From Natronobeatus ordinarius (GTDB lineage Archaea > Halobacteriota > Halobacteria > Halobacteriales > Natrialbaceae), in NCBI RefSeq assembly GCF_024362485.1, contig NZ_CP101456.1:3162001-3226000 (forward strand): a stretch of 64,000 nt of DNA, read 5' to 3'. The notes below the pieces were generated by a model. That model was not told the DNA's origin. It worked only from the letters and a program-made list of their open reading frames with translations, and made no database searches. The translations under genes and the position numbers were made by a program. Below are positions 51,366-60,949 of this stretch, piece after piece. Every line of letters starts with the position of its first letter. The stretch's first letter is position 1.

Positions 51366-52844
51366 GTGGTCCGCCGTCTCCCTAATCCGGTTCGCCTGCC
51401 GATCCTCTGGATCGGGCTCGCACTCGCCCGCCTAGGGCTGATCGAGCGCGAGCGGGCGCGCCGGACGACGGACCTCGCCTGGCCGCGGGTCGTCACGGGC
51501 CTGGCCCGGATGTCAAAGAGCGCCGTCGACGTCGCGATGGTCGGCGTCGCCGTCGGCACGGCGGCGATCGCTGGCGTCGGCTTCGCGACGCCGTTCTGGG
51601 GGCTCGCGTTCGTGATCGGCGGCGGCGTCGCTGGTGGCACGATCGCGCTCGTCTCCCAGCGATTCGGCGCGGAGGCGTTCGACGAACTCGGACAGGCGAT
51701 ACGCTCGAGTGTCGTCCTCGTGGTCGTCCTCTCGCTACCGTTCACGGTGGTGTTCTGGCTCTACCCCGAAGAATTCGTCTCGCTGATCACTGACGATCCC
51801 GAGGCCATCGTCCACGGCGCGGCGTACCTGGGAGTGGTCGCCTTCGCCATCCCGTTCGCCGGGCTCAACCTGATCGGGAGTCGGACGTTCGTCGGGATGG
51901 ACGACGCCTGGACGCCGATGGTCGTCCGGGCGGGTGGCGCGGTCGCGAACATCGGCCTCAACGCCGTCCTGATCTTCGGCTTCGAACTGGGCGTCACCGG
52001 AGCGGCGCTCGGAACGGTGCTGGCCAACGTCGCGGTGACGGCGACGTTCGCCCTCGCCCTGGTTACGGGCTGGCTGCCCGGCGTTGGAACGCTCCCGGTG
52101 CGGATCGATCCCTTCGGGTCCTACTTCGACGGCGGCACGATCCGGGATCTCGTCACCATCGGCCTCCCCGTGATGGGGACGAACCTCGTCTGGACGTTTG
52201 CCGAGTTCCCCATGCTCTGGATCGTCGGCGGCTTCGGCCAGGGCACCGTCGCCGCGTACGTCATCGCCAGACGGATCTGGGGGCTGATGAACACCCCCGG
52301 CTGGGGCTTTGGCCTCGCCTCCTCGAGTCTCGTTGGCCAGGAACTCGGGACCGGCGACGAGACGACCGCCGAAGAGTACGGCCGGGAGATCGTTCGCTTT
52401 GCAGTCGCCGTCTACCTCGTCTCGGCCGGGATCGTCTTCGCCTTCGCCGAACCGATCACGCTCGCGTTCACCGACGATCCCGCCGATCCAGCAGTCCCGA
52501 TCGCGGTGACGCTCGTCCACGCGGCGTGTCTCGCGGTGATCCTGCAGGGCGTCTCGAGTTCCGCCGCCGGCCCGCTCAACGCCAGCGGCGACACCCGATG
52601 GCCCTTTTACAGCCAGGCGCTCGGGATGTTCGGCGCGGCGATCCCGCTCGCCTATCTCGGGACGACCAGCCTGACGGTTCCGGGGCTGGGGACGATTCCC
52701 GCCCTCGGCCTGTGGGGGCTCTACCTCGCGTTCCTCGCCGAGACCGCGGTGCCGGCGACGATCAACTACTATCGGTTCTCGACGGGGCGGTGGAAGGCGA
52801 TCAGCCGGACGTACCGACCCGGAACGACTCCCGGAGACGATTGA
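51366..52844 (+). CDS. MATE family multidrug/toxin efflux protein
   Basis: 492 residues, about twelve helices in two related halves. MATE features are MSKSAVDVAMVGVAVGTAAIAGVGFATPFW in helices 1-2, NLIGSRTFVGMDDAWTPMVVRAGGAVANIGLNAVLIFGF in the middle, and the second-half equivalent GVSSSAAGPLNASGDTRWPFYSQALGMFG. It exports cationic compounds in exchange for sodium or protons. Start GTG at 51366; an alternative start is not evident. Confidence 0.88.
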   Translation: MVRRLPNPVRLPILWIGLALARLGLIERERARRTTDLAWPRVVTGLARMSKSAVDVAMVGVAVGTAAIAGVGFATPFWGLAFVIGGGVAGGTIALVSQRFGAEAFDELGQAIRSSVVLVVVLSLPFTVVFWLYPEEFVSLITDDPEAIVHGAAYLGVVAFAIPFAGLNLIGSRTFVGMDDAWTPMVVRAGGAVANIGLNAVLIFGFELGVTGAALGTVLANVAVTATFALALVTGWLPGVGTLPVRIDPFGSYFDGGTIRDLVTIGLPVMGTNLVWTFAEFPMLWIVGGFGQGTVAAYVIARRIWGLMNTPGWGFGLASSSLVGQELGTGDETTAEEYGREIVRFAVAVYLVSAGIVFAFAEPITLAFTDDPADPAVPIAVTLVHAACLAVILQGVSSSAAGPLNASGDTRWPFYSQALGMFGAAIPLAYLGTTSLTVPGLGTIPALGLWGLYLAFLAETAVPATINYYRFSTGRWKAISRTYRPGTTPGDD

Positions 52845-52971
52845 ACCGCCCCCGAGACTCGCTCTCGCGTCACGATCGCCCTCGATCAGTAAGTGTGACA
52901 CTCTCTAGGGGTATTTTCTGAGCCAGAATGTACGGATAGTCTACTTATTACGTCGGACACAAGTTCGCGGT

Positions 52972-55473
52972 ATGCAGGAGTATCCCCGCCGCACCCTCCT
53001 CGGTGGAATCGGAGCCACGATCACCGCCGCCCTCGCTGGCCACGCCGTCGCCGCCGACGGCGACCGTGAGCAGAGCCCGGACGCCGTAGAAGTACCCGCA
53101 GACGGTCCCGACTTCTCGTCGCTTCTCGAGTTTCTCCCGGCGTCGGTCGCCACGGACTCCATGCAGCTCACGGTGGCCGACGTCGAACGGCTGCTCGAGG
53201 CCGACGAACCTTACGGCCCACACGTCCCGATCGGTCCGGTCAGGACCGACCCCGAGGACGTCTCGAAGGTCGCCTCGGTCGTGGCGACGGACGAGGGCTA
53301 CTCGACACCGATCACGGTCGTCGAAGGCGACGTGGAGTTCGACGGCGAGCCGGAGTCGAACGAGACCGACGACGGAGTCACGTACGACCTGTACGAGCAC
53401 GGCGCTCGACGAGGAGAGACCACCTACGCCGCCGTCACGGACGACGTCGCGATCGTCACGACGGAGAAGGCGACGATCGACGACGCGTTCGCGGCGAGCG
53501 CCGACGACACCGACCGGCTCCTCGATGCAGCGCCACGGCTCGCGGCAGGAATCGAGGCGTACGAGTACGCCGACAGTCGACACGTCAGCGTCGAAGAGGA
53601 GCTCCACCTGCCGTTCGACCTCGACGACGGCGACGTCAACTTCGCTGCATACGCGTCGACCGTCATCGACCCCGACACGATACGCGTCGACCTCGGCGTC
53701 GACTTCGAGGACGAAGCCGCGATCACCGACGAGGTACTCGAGGCGATCGAGACCGAGTTCGCCTACATGCCCACGCGAGACGAGCCGGAGGCCGAGGTCG
53801 ACGGCACGCTCGTCACCGTCACGATCGTCCGCGACCTCGCCGCCGAACGCGCCGTCAGAGAGCACGACAGTCCCGGCTTTCTCCGCGTAAACGATCGCGA
53901 CATCGACCTCGAGGACGACTACCTCGAGATCGAACTCGGCCGCGGTGATCCGACGCCCGTCGAGGACCTCACCTTCGAGGTCGGCGATGAGGCGTACGAC
54001 CGCGAGATCTGGGCCGGCGACGCGAAGAAACTCGAGGAAGGCGACACGATCCGACTCGACATGGACGACGTCGAGCCGAACCTGCAGGTCAGGCTCCGCC
54101 ACGAGCACGAACTGGGCTCGAGCGGAAGCGGGACGACGATCCTCAATCACTTCCGCTTCCGATTCGAGTACGACTACGATGCGGAGACGGTCGCGGTCGA
54201 GTACGACGACGAGTTCCCCCTCGACGGCGACCGACTGTGGCTCGCCGCTCACGACCGGGATTCGATGTACGGCCCTCGCGGTCCCGACGCGGAGGAACCC
54301 GAACCGCGGGCGACCCGTCAGCCGTGGGACGGCGAGCTGTCGGCCGGCGACGACGCCACGCTCGACGGCGTGCTCCCCGGCGACGAGGTCATCGTCGGCT
54401 GGGATGGCGACACTCGCCGTGACTCCATCGCGCGACATCGCGTCTCCCCGCCCGGCACCGCCAGGTTCGAGTACGACTACGACTCGCGGACGGTCACGGC
54501 GACGCTCGAACTCGAGGACGAACGCCCAGCCGAGAAGTACGAACTGCGCGTGGACGACGAACCAGCTGACACCCAGTGGGCCGACGAGGCAGACACCGTC
54601 ACCGACGGCGCGACGCTCGAGCTCGAGGACGTCGAGGTCGGCTCGCGACTGGAAGTCGTCTGGAGCGAGACCGACGCCCGAGTGGGTGGATACCGGATCG
54701 CCCCACCCGGAGGTGCCACGTTCGAGTACGACTACGACTCGAAGACGCTGTCGGCGACGCTCGAACTCGAGGACGACGTCGAACGCGCGGCCGAAAAGTA
54801 CGAGCTGTGGGTCAACCACGAGCCCGTTGCTGGGTGGGCCGACGACCACGACACCGTCACCGACGGCGCGACCCTCGAGGTCACAGACGTCGAACTCGGC
54901 TCGTACGTGACCCTCGTCTGGAGCGACACCGAGGACCACATCGACTGGTACCACGTCAGACCGCCAGGAACCGCGACCGTCGAGTACGACTACGAAACCG
55001 AGACGACGACCGTGACGCTCGAACTCGAGAACGAGGTCGAACGCGCAGCCGAGAAGTACGAACTGGAGCTCGGCCGTGAGCCCGCCGACACTCAGTGGGC
55101 CGACGAGTACGACACCGTCACCGACGGCGCGACGCTCGAGCTCGAGGACGTCGAACTCGGCTCGTACGTGAACGTCGTCTGGAGCGAGACCGGAGGTCGC
55201 GTCGGCGGCGGCCGAGTCGCGCCCGAGATCGACCTCGAACTCCGAGCCGACGAAGGCGAGTTCGAACACGTCGGTGGCGACGAACTCCCGACGCCGAAGC
55301 TCGAGGCGGAGCTTCGGAGCGGGCGGAGCCGAGAGACGATCGACCTCGAACCGGAGGTTGGTGACACGTTCGAGGAGGGAGACGTCGTCGCATTCGACGC
55401 CGAGGACGTCAGCGAGGTCGTGGTGGTGTACGGCGGCGGTCACTGGGTCGGTGCCGACTGGCAGCGCGAGTGA
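52972..55473 (+). CDS. Large Tat-exported protein with tandem pilin-like beta repeats
   Basis: 833 residues. N-terminal Tat signal (RR at 6-7, RRTLLGG, then AGHAVA cleavage region, no lipobox). About 45-290 is an unrecognised alpha-beta domain. The C-terminal half has three clear repeats of 85-87 residues at 493-577, 578-663 and 664-750, each running PPGTA-FEYDYD ... EKYEL ... DTVTDGATLE--DVE-GS---VVWS, preceded by a degenerate copy (about 395-492). The FEYDYD strand and closing VVWS resemble the beta-domain of haloarchaeal type IV pilins. Very acidic; probably a surface protein. A CTTATTACG box about 27 bases before the ATG supports the start. Confidence 0.8.
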   Translation: MQEYPRRTLLGGIGATITAALAGHAVAADGDREQSPDAVEVPADGPDFSSLLEFLPASVATDSMQLTVADVERLLEADEPYGPHVPIGPVRTDPEDVSKVASVVATDEGYSTPITVVEGDVEFDGEPESNETDDGVTYDLYEHGARRGETTYAAVTDDVAIVTTEKATIDDAFAASADDTDRLLDAAPRLAAGIEAYEYADSRHVSVEEELHLPFDLDDGDVNFAAYASTVIDPDTIRVDLGVDFEDEAAITDEVLEAIETEFAYMPTRDEPEAEVDGTLVTVTIVRDLAAERAVREHDSPGFLRVNDRDIDLEDDYLEIELGRGDPTPVEDLTFEVGDEAYDREIWAGDAKKLEEGDTIRLDMDDVEPNLQVRLRHEHELGSSGSGTTILNHFRFRFEYDYDAETVAVEYDDEFPLDGDRLWLAAHDRDSMYGPRGPDAEEPEPRATRQPWDGELSAGDDATLDGVLPGDEVIVGWDGDTRRDSIARHRVSPPGTARFEYDYDSRTVTATLELEDERPAEKYELRVDDEPADTQWADEADTVTDGATLELEDVEVGSRLEVVWSETDARVGGYRIAPPGGATFEYDYDSKTLSATLELEDDVERAAEKYELWVNHEPVAGWADDHDTVTDGATLEVTDVELGSYVTLVWSDTEDHIDWYHVRPPGTATVEYDYETETTTVTLELENEVERAAEKYELELGREPADTQWADEYDTVTDGATLELEDVELGSYVNVVWSETGGRVGGGRVAPEIDLELRADEGEFEHVGGDELPTPKLEAELRSGRSRETIDLEPEVGDTFEEGDVVAFDAEDVSEVVVVYGGGHWVGADWQRE

Positions 55474-55700
55474 TCGATCGCCGCCGACGTCCGGTCACGT
55501 GCTCGCCAGATCGTGCGCAGATTTATCACGGAGGCGTCCCCACCCTTCGGGTGCCCGGGGGAGAACCCGTTCAATCCACCACCGACCACCTTCCCGCGGG
55601 CACGTCTCTTCGCGGCTCGAACGCGATGAGCGACGACACTCGAGAACGCCTTGCTACTCGCTCGAGCAGTCGAGGATCGGTGGAGGCGTCGACGCGGCCG

Positions 55701-56753
55701 TCAGTAGCCGCGTTCGATCAGGTAGTCGGCGAGTTCGAGTAGCAGGTCGTGGGCCTCGTTATCCGGCAACACCGTGAGTCGGTCTTTGCCGCGACTGACG
55801 AGGTCGCGAGCCATCTCGTTGGCGTAGGCGATCGAGCCGGCGTCCTCGAGGGTGGCCACCGCGTCGTCGATCTCGGCTTCCGTGACGTCGTCGACGCTGT
55901 TCGTGTCGACCAGCGCATCGACGTCGACGCCCTGTTCGCGGGCGTGGACGGTGATCAACGTCTGCTTGTTCTCGACCAGGTCGCTGCCGCGTTGCTTGCC
56001 GAGTTTCTCACTCGGGACGGTCAGATCGAGGACGTCGTCCTGGATCTGGAACGCCCGGCCGACATCGAGTCCGTAGCCGTAGAGTGCGTCGATCGTCTCC
56101 TCGCCGGCCCCCATCAGCACCGCCGGTAAGCAAGCCGACGCAGCGTACAGCACTGCGGTCTTCTGCTCGACCATCTCGAGGTACTCCTCGGGGGTGACGT
56201 CCGTTCGCTGTTCGAAGGCGACGTCGAGTTGCTGGCCCTCACAGATCTGGGTACAGGTGTTCGCGAGGATGTCGAACGCCCTCACGGTTCGCTCTGGCCG
56301 TGCACCGGTCTCGAGCATGATCTCGAACGCCTTCGAGTAGAGGGTGTCGCCGGCCAGGATGGCCGTCTCGAGGTCGTACTCCCTGTGAACGGCCGGGACC
56401 CCGCGTCGGAGGTCGTCGTCGTCCATGATGTCGTCGTGAATGAGCGTGAACGACTGGATGACCTCGACGCTGACGGCGGCGGCCATCACGTCGATCGGGG
56501 CGCCGCCATCGAGCGTGGGAAACGATCGGTACGCTTCGCTCAACGGCTCGACGTCCGCGAGCGCCTCCGCGGCCGTGAGCAGGACGGACGGCCGCAGCCG
56601 TTTGCCGCCCGCGTCGAGCAGGTACCGTGAGGCCTCGTAGAGCCGTTCGGGTCGTTCTACCGGGAGCTCCTCGGGGATCGCCTCGTTGACCAGCACTCGG
56701 CGCTCGTGCACCGCCTCGAGTACCGCCTTTTCGCGTGCCTCGGGGGTCGTCAT
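55701..56753 (-). CDS. idsA: Short-chain isoprenyl diphosphate synthase (FPP/GGPP synthase)
   Basis: 350 residues. First aspartate motif DDIMDDDDLRRG, second QIQDDVLD, with KTAVLYAA at the KT position and GGKRLRPS for IPP binding. It makes the farnesyl/geranylgeranyl chains for archaeal lipids. It starts one base after the RNase J stop, the conserved archaeal rnj-idsA pairing, and lies near mevalonate kinase and IPK genes as in other archaea, though four genes separate them here. Confidence 0.92.
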   Translation of the reverse strand: MTTPEAREKAVLEAVHERRVLVNEAIPEELPVERPERLYEASRYLLDAGGKRLRPSVLLTAAEALADVEPLSEAYRSFPTLDGGAPIDVMAAAVSVEVIQSFTLIHDDIMDDDDLRRGVPAVHREYDLETAILAGDTLYSKAFEIMLETGARPERTVRAFDILANTCTQICEGQQLDVAFEQRTDVTPEEYLEMVEQKTAVLYAASACLPAVLMGAGEETIDALYGYGLDVGRAFQIQDDVLDLTVPSEKLGKQRGSDLVENKQTLITVHAREQGVDVDALVDTNSVDDVTEAEIDDAVATLEDAGSIAYANEMARDLVSRGKDRLTVLPDNEAHDLLLELADYLIERGY

Positions 56754-56754
56754 A

Positions 56755-58104
56755 TCAGTCGACGATCTGGATCAGGTTGCCGTTTCGCGAGACGTGGACG
56801 TCACGACCCATGGCGTAGCCTTCGCTCTCGCAGAGATTCACGTAGCCCGACAGTCCCTTGAGGTCCTGGTGGGCGGGGATGATGTGCTGGGGCTGGAGCG
56901 CGTCGAGCATCGCGTAGTGGCCTTCCTGGTTGAGGTGGCCGGAGACGTGGATGTCGGAGTAGACGCGTGCACCCTGCATGCCGAGCAGTTTCTCGGACTG
57001 ATAGCGCTGACCCTCGTTGGTCGGTTCGGGGATGACTCGGGCGGAGAAGACGACCTTGTCGCCGTCGTCGAGTTCGTACGGCGTCTCGCCGCGAGCCATG
57101 CGGGTCAACATCGCGCGGGGTTCGCCCTGGTGGCCGGTGACGACAGGTAAGAAATTCTCCTTGCCCTCGTTCATGATGCGTTTGAACGTGCGGTCGACGG
57201 ACTTGCGGTGACCGAACATCCCGAGGTCGGAGGGGAAGTCGACGAAGTCGAGTCGCTCTGCCGTTCCGGAGTACTTTTCCATCGAGCGACCGAGCAGGAC
57301 GGGCTGTCGGCCGATGTCGTCGGCGAACTCCACGAGCGACTTCACACGGGCGATGTGACTCGAGAACGTCGTCGCGACGATGCCGCCGTCGTAGTCTTCC
57401 ATGCTGTAGAGGACGTCCCGGAGGTGCTCCCGGGCGACGCGCTCGGAGGGGGTGCGTCCTCCCTTGTTCGCGTTGGTACAGTCCTCGATGTAACAGAGCA
57501 CGCCCTGGCCCTCGCGGCCGATCTCACGGAAGCGCTTCATGTCGATCGGGTCACCGATGACGGGCGTGTGGTCCATGCGCTTGTCCAGCCCGTAGACGAT
57601 CGCGCCCTCGGGCGTGTGGAGGACGGGGTTGATCGCGTCGATGATCGAGTGGGTCACGTTGACGAACTCGAGTTCGACCCCGTGATTGCCGATCGTCATC
57701 GACTCGCCGGGGTCCATCTTGATCAGGTCGTTCTCGACGCCGAACTTCTGTTCGCCCTCGATCTGCTGTTTGACGAGCTCGATCGTAAACGGCGTCGCGA
57801 CGACCGGCGCGTTGTACCGGTGGGCCAGCTTCGAGATGGCGCCGATGTGGTCTAAGTGACCGTGGGTCGGGACGATCGCCTGGACGTCGCCCTCTAAGTC
57901 GGACATGACCCGGTCGTCGGGGATCGCGCCCATGTCGATCAGGTCTAAGCTGTGCATCCGCTCGGTCTCGACGTTGTCGTGGATCAGGACCTGTGAGAGG
58001 TTCAGACCCATGTCGAAGATGACGACGTCGTCACCGGCGCGGACAGCAGTCATCTGCCGCCCGACTTCCTCGTAACCGCCTACCGTTGCAATTTCGATTT
58101 CCAT
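56755..58104 (-). CDS. rnj: Archaeal ribonuclease J (beta-CASP)
   Basis: 449 residues from the ATG at 58104 ([18 protein letters not shown]). Metallo-beta-lactamase motif [10 protein letters not shown], later VTHSIIDAI (motif 3) and [19 protein letters not shown], with the beta-CASP insert between. A 5'-3' exoribonuclease for RNA turnover. An in-frame ATG at 58140 adds 12 residues and overlaps the stop of a small upstream frame; family members usually begin at the 58104 position. It has an unusually long and structured leader (see 58105-58285). Confidence 0.93.
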   Translation of the reverse strand: MEIEIATVGGYEEVGRQMTAVRAGDDVVIFDMGLNLSQVLIHDNVETERMHSLDLIDMGAIPDDRVMSDLEGDVQAIVPTHGHLDHIGAISKLAHRYNAPVVATPFTIELVKQQIEGEQKFGVENDLIKMDPGESMTIGNHGVELEFVNVTHSIIDAINPVLHTPEGAIVYGLDKRMDHTPVIGDPIDMKRFREIGREGQGVLCYIEDCTNANKGGRTPSERVAREHLRDVLYSMEDYDGGIVATTFSSHIARVKSLVEFADDIGRQPVLLGRSMEKYSGTAERLDFVDFPSDLGMFGHRKSVDRTFKRIMNEGKENFLPVVTGHQGEPRAMLTRMARGETPYELDDGDKVVFSARVIPEPTNEGQRYQSEKLLGMQGARVYSDIHVSGHLNQEGHYAMLDALQPQHIIPAHQDLKGLSGYVNLCESEGYAMGRDVHVSRNGNLIQIVD

Positions 58105-58285
58105 GGTTTGTAGCACTGAAAGCCGCGTGTGGACTCTCATCGAAACGGTCCGCGGACTCCCGGTTTCGCTCGGCCCCTGCGTCTCGACGCGTCGGCCATC
58201 CCGCTATACACCCGGAGGAGATCACCTCCTGTCGATTCACGGGAACCCCGTGACCTCGAGTGTACTTGCCCGCGGGTTTCGCTAC
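58105..58285 (-). promoter_or_regulatory. Long structured 5' leader of RNase J mRNA
   Basis: AGTTTTTAAC on the minus strand (58306-58315) would start transcription near 58283, giving a leader of about 180 bases, while most genes here look leaderless. Within it AGGAGGTGATC (58220-58230), a full Shine-Dalgarno, is part of a GGAGG/CCTCC hairpin (58214-58229) that could hide it. A second hairpin CACGGG/CCCGTG lies at about 58238-58252. Confidence 0.45.
58137..58211 (-). CDS. Possible 24-residue upstream frame before RNase J
   Basis: GTG at 58211, eight bases after AGGAGGTGATC. The basic peptide ([18 protein letters not shown]...) ends in TGA overlapping ATG 58140, which is in frame with RNase J. 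This arrangement would couple leader translation to RNase J. The peptide could be chance. Confidence 0.35.
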   Translation of the reverse strand: MYSGMADASRRRGRAKPGVRGPFR

Positions 58286-58568
58286 GATCCTCTACTCCCC
58301 CCGTCGTTAAAAACTCCGTGGGTTGGCGGTAGTCCTGCCTGGAGCTGATCCGAGAGCGTCGTCGAGTCCGCTCGATCGGCGCAGACGTGCCCACTCGAGT
58401 ACCTCATCGGCATCGTGTGCGAGCAACGTCGCCGACCGAACCGAATACTGTGTCTTTGTCAAATTCCCCTCCCATTTTAGTCCATCAAAATTATTATTCA
58501 GTGTGAATATGACACGATCGACTCCGCTATGCAAACATATCTAACCTTCCGTTCGAAAGCTCCTGGCG

Positions 58569-60884
58569 ATGGCAAAAGATCTCGAGCGCGACCTCGGGTT
58601 GTTCGCCGTGATCGCGATCAGCATGGGTGCGATGATCGGGAGCGGCATCTTCATCCTGCCGGGGATCGCGATGGCCGAGGCGGGGCCGGCAGTCATCCTC
58701 GCGTTCGTGATCGCCGCGATCCTCGTGGTTCCCGCGGCGCTCAGCATCGCCGAACTCGGAACGGCGATGCCCGAAGCCGGCGGTGACTACGTCTTCATCG
58801 AGCGCGGGCTCGGCCCCTCCTTCGGGACGATCGCCGGGCTCGGCACCTGGCTCATGCTCATGCTCAAGGGATCGCTCGCGCTCTACGGCGGCATGTTCTA
58901 CATCAACTTCATTTACACGCTCCCGACCTGGGAGCTCGCGGTTCCGGGGCTGGGCGCGACGCTCCCGATCCCCGGCGTCCGAGCGCTCGGGATCACGTTC
59001 GCGCTCGCCCTCATCGCGGTCAACCTGGTCGGGGTCAAACAGACCGGTGGCCTCCAGCTCGTGATGGTGATCGTCATGCTCGTGATCCTCTCGGCGTTCG
59101 TCGCCGGCTCGATCGTCCAGGTCGAGGGGGTCAACTACGACGGCTTCTTCGCCGAAGGACTCGACGGGATCCTCACCGCGACGGCGCTCGTGCTCGTCTC
59201 GTATGCCGGGGTGACGAAAGTCGCCGCCGTCGCCGAGGAGATCGAAAATCCCGGTCGAAATCTCCCGCTCGGCCTGCTCGTCTCGCTGCTCGTGACGGCG
59301 TTTCTCTACGCGCTGCTCGTGTTCGTGCTCGTCGGTGTCGTCGAGGGCGACCAGCTGGCCGACTCCGAGGAGCCGATGGCGCTGGCGACTGATCTCCTGT
59401 TCGGGGGAACGATCGTTCCGCTCCCGATGATCGGCGAGTTCGCAATCGGGCCGCTCACGGTCGGTGCGATCGTCCTCGCGGCCCTGCTCGCACTGATCAG
59501 CACCGCCAACGCGGGCATCCTGACGGCGTCGCGCTACCCGCTCGCGCTCAGCCGTGACGGGCTCTTCCTGAAACGGTTCGAGTACATCCACCCGCGATTC
59601 TCGACGCCGTTCGTCGCGATCCTCACCACCGGGGCGATCATCGTCTTCATCGTCGCCACCCAGGACGTCGACCGGATCGCGAAGATGGCCGGGGCGTTCC
59701 AGATCCTCGTCTACATCCTCGTCTGTGGCGCACTGATCGCGTTCCGCGAGCGCGACCTCGAGTGGTACGATCCCGACTTCTACACGCCGGGCTACCCCTG
59801 GGTGCAGCTCTTTGGCATCGTCTCGGGCGTCTTCATCATCACCCAGATGGACGCCGCGGAGATCCTCGGCTCGATCGGCATCGTGCTCTTCGGGCTGCTC
59901 TGGTTCAAATGGTACGCGGCAGACCGGATCGAACGCGAAGGCGCCGCGAAGGGACTCGCCCGCCAGGAAGCCGGCCGGAAGTTCGTCCGCGACACCGAAG
60001 ACCAGCTCGAGCGTGAGGACCGCTACGAGGTGCTCATCCCGCTTCGTCGGGACGTCAGCCGCGAGCAGGAAGACGCCTTACTCCAGCTCGCCGCGCCGAT
60101 CGTCCACCGGCAGGGTGGTCGAATCCGGATCGTCCGGTTCGATGAGGTGCCCGACCAGGTCCCCCTCGACACCGCCGCCGAGACGCTCTCCGAGGACGAC
60201 GTCGAGTTCGAAGCGCGAACCGACGAACTCGTCCAGTACTTCGAGATTCCCGTCGAGGTCGGCGAGATCGTCAGCCACGACAGCCGCCACGCCGTCGTCA
60301 ACTTCGCCGAACGGTCGGGCGCTGACCTCATCCTCGCGCGCCACGAGGCGACCAGCCGACTCGGGACGCTGTTCGGCCGCGACGAGGACTGGATCATAGA
60401 GCACGCCCCCTGTGACGTCGTCTTCGTCCAGCAAGAGCGTCCCGTCACCGTCGACGAGATCGTGATCGTCACCGACCGCAGCCCGTTCAACGACCCCCTC
60501 AAGGTCGAACTCGCCGACGCGGTGGCGGACGTGCTCGGTGCCCGGCTGCGGTTCGTCTACGCCGTCCCCGAAAACGGGGCCGAGGAACTGCTCGAGACCA
60601 TCGAGGCGTACCACGCCGACCTCGACGACCTCTGTACCGTCCCCGTCGAGTCGACGATCGTCCAGGCGAACGACGCCGTCGCGGGCCTCTCGAGCGAACT
60701 CGAGGACGCCGACGTCGTCATGCTGAGCACGATGACCCACCGACGGATTCCGGACCTGCTCGTCGAACAGCGCTCGGACCGACTGGCGGCCGCGATCGAC
60801 GGCCCCGTCCTGCTCGTCCACTCGAAGAAGAGCCGCCGGGGATCGTTCCTCCGGCCGATCCTCGAGCGCGTGCTGTTCGATTAG
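58569..60884 (+). CDS. APC-type amino acid transporter with tandem stress-protein domains
   Basis: 771 residues. Residues about 10-440 are the twelve-helix APC permease (ISMGAMIGSGIFILPGIAMAEAGPA in helix 1, ATALVLVSYAGVTKVAAVAEEIENPGRNLP). After a charged linker, about 475-625 and 635-770 are two universal-stress-type domains (VLIPLRRDVSREQEDALLQLA; EIVIVTDRSPFND...PVLLVHSKK). The C-terminal domains probably regulate uptake. The same transporter-Usp architecture is seen in this window with other exchanger families. Preceded by an AT-rich region; the start at 58569 fits the first conserved residues. Confidence 0.87.
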   Translation: MAKDLERDLGLFAVIAISMGAMIGSGIFILPGIAMAEAGPAVILAFVIAAILVVPAALSIAELGTAMPEAGGDYVFIERGLGPSFGTIAGLGTWLMLMLKGSLALYGGMFYINFIYTLPTWELAVPGLGATLPIPGVRALGITFALALIAVNLVGVKQTGGLQLVMVIVMLVILSAFVAGSIVQVEGVNYDGFFAEGLDGILTATALVLVSYAGVTKVAAVAEEIENPGRNLPLGLLVSLLVTAFLYALLVFVLVGVVEGDQLADSEEPMALATDLLFGGTIVPLPMIGEFAIGPLTVGAIVLAALLALISTANAGILTASRYPLALSRDGLFLKRFEYIHPRFSTPFVAILTTGAIIVFIVATQDVDRIAKMAGAFQILVYILVCGALIAFRERDLEWYDPDFYTPGYPWVQLFGIVSGVFIITQMDAAEILGSIGIVLFGLLWFKWYAADRIEREGAAKGLARQEAGRKFVRDTEDQLEREDRYEVLIPLRRDVSREQEDALLQLAAPIVHRQGGRIRIVRFDEVPDQVPLDTAAETLSEDDVEFEARTDELVQYFEIPVEVGEIVSHDSRHAVVNFAERSGADLILARHEATSRLGTLFGRDEDWIIEHAPCDVVFVQQERPVTVDEIVIVTDRSPFNDPLKVELADAVADVLGARLRFVYAVPENGAEELLETIEAYHADLDDLCTVPVESTIVQANDAVAGLSSELEDADVVMLSTMTHRRIPDLLVEQRSDRLAAAIDGPVLLVHSKKSRRGSFLRPILERVLFD

Positions 60885-60949
60885 GCGCCGGCCACGCTCG
60901 CTCGCGCAATCCTCTTACCCTTAAGTCGTTCCGCGCCAGTGGTTCGCCC

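Noticed and set aside
52948-55443. An 831-codon open frame on the minus strand
   Set aside because: It is the exact antisense of the Tat-exported repeat protein; its Val/Arg/Asp-rich product has no domain, and the plus-strand frame has a signal peptide, repeats and a promoter.
55535-55560. CACCC-TTCG-GGTG hairpin after the repeat protein gene, considered as a small RNA
   Set aside because: Only a 5-bp stem with a stable loop in GC-rich sequence; no second copy or promoter logic was found.
58218-58231. GATCACCTCCT on the plus strand, like the 3' end of 16S rRNA
   Set aside because: It is simply the reverse complement of a perfect Shine-Dalgarno in the RNase J leader; no rRNA sequence lies next to it.
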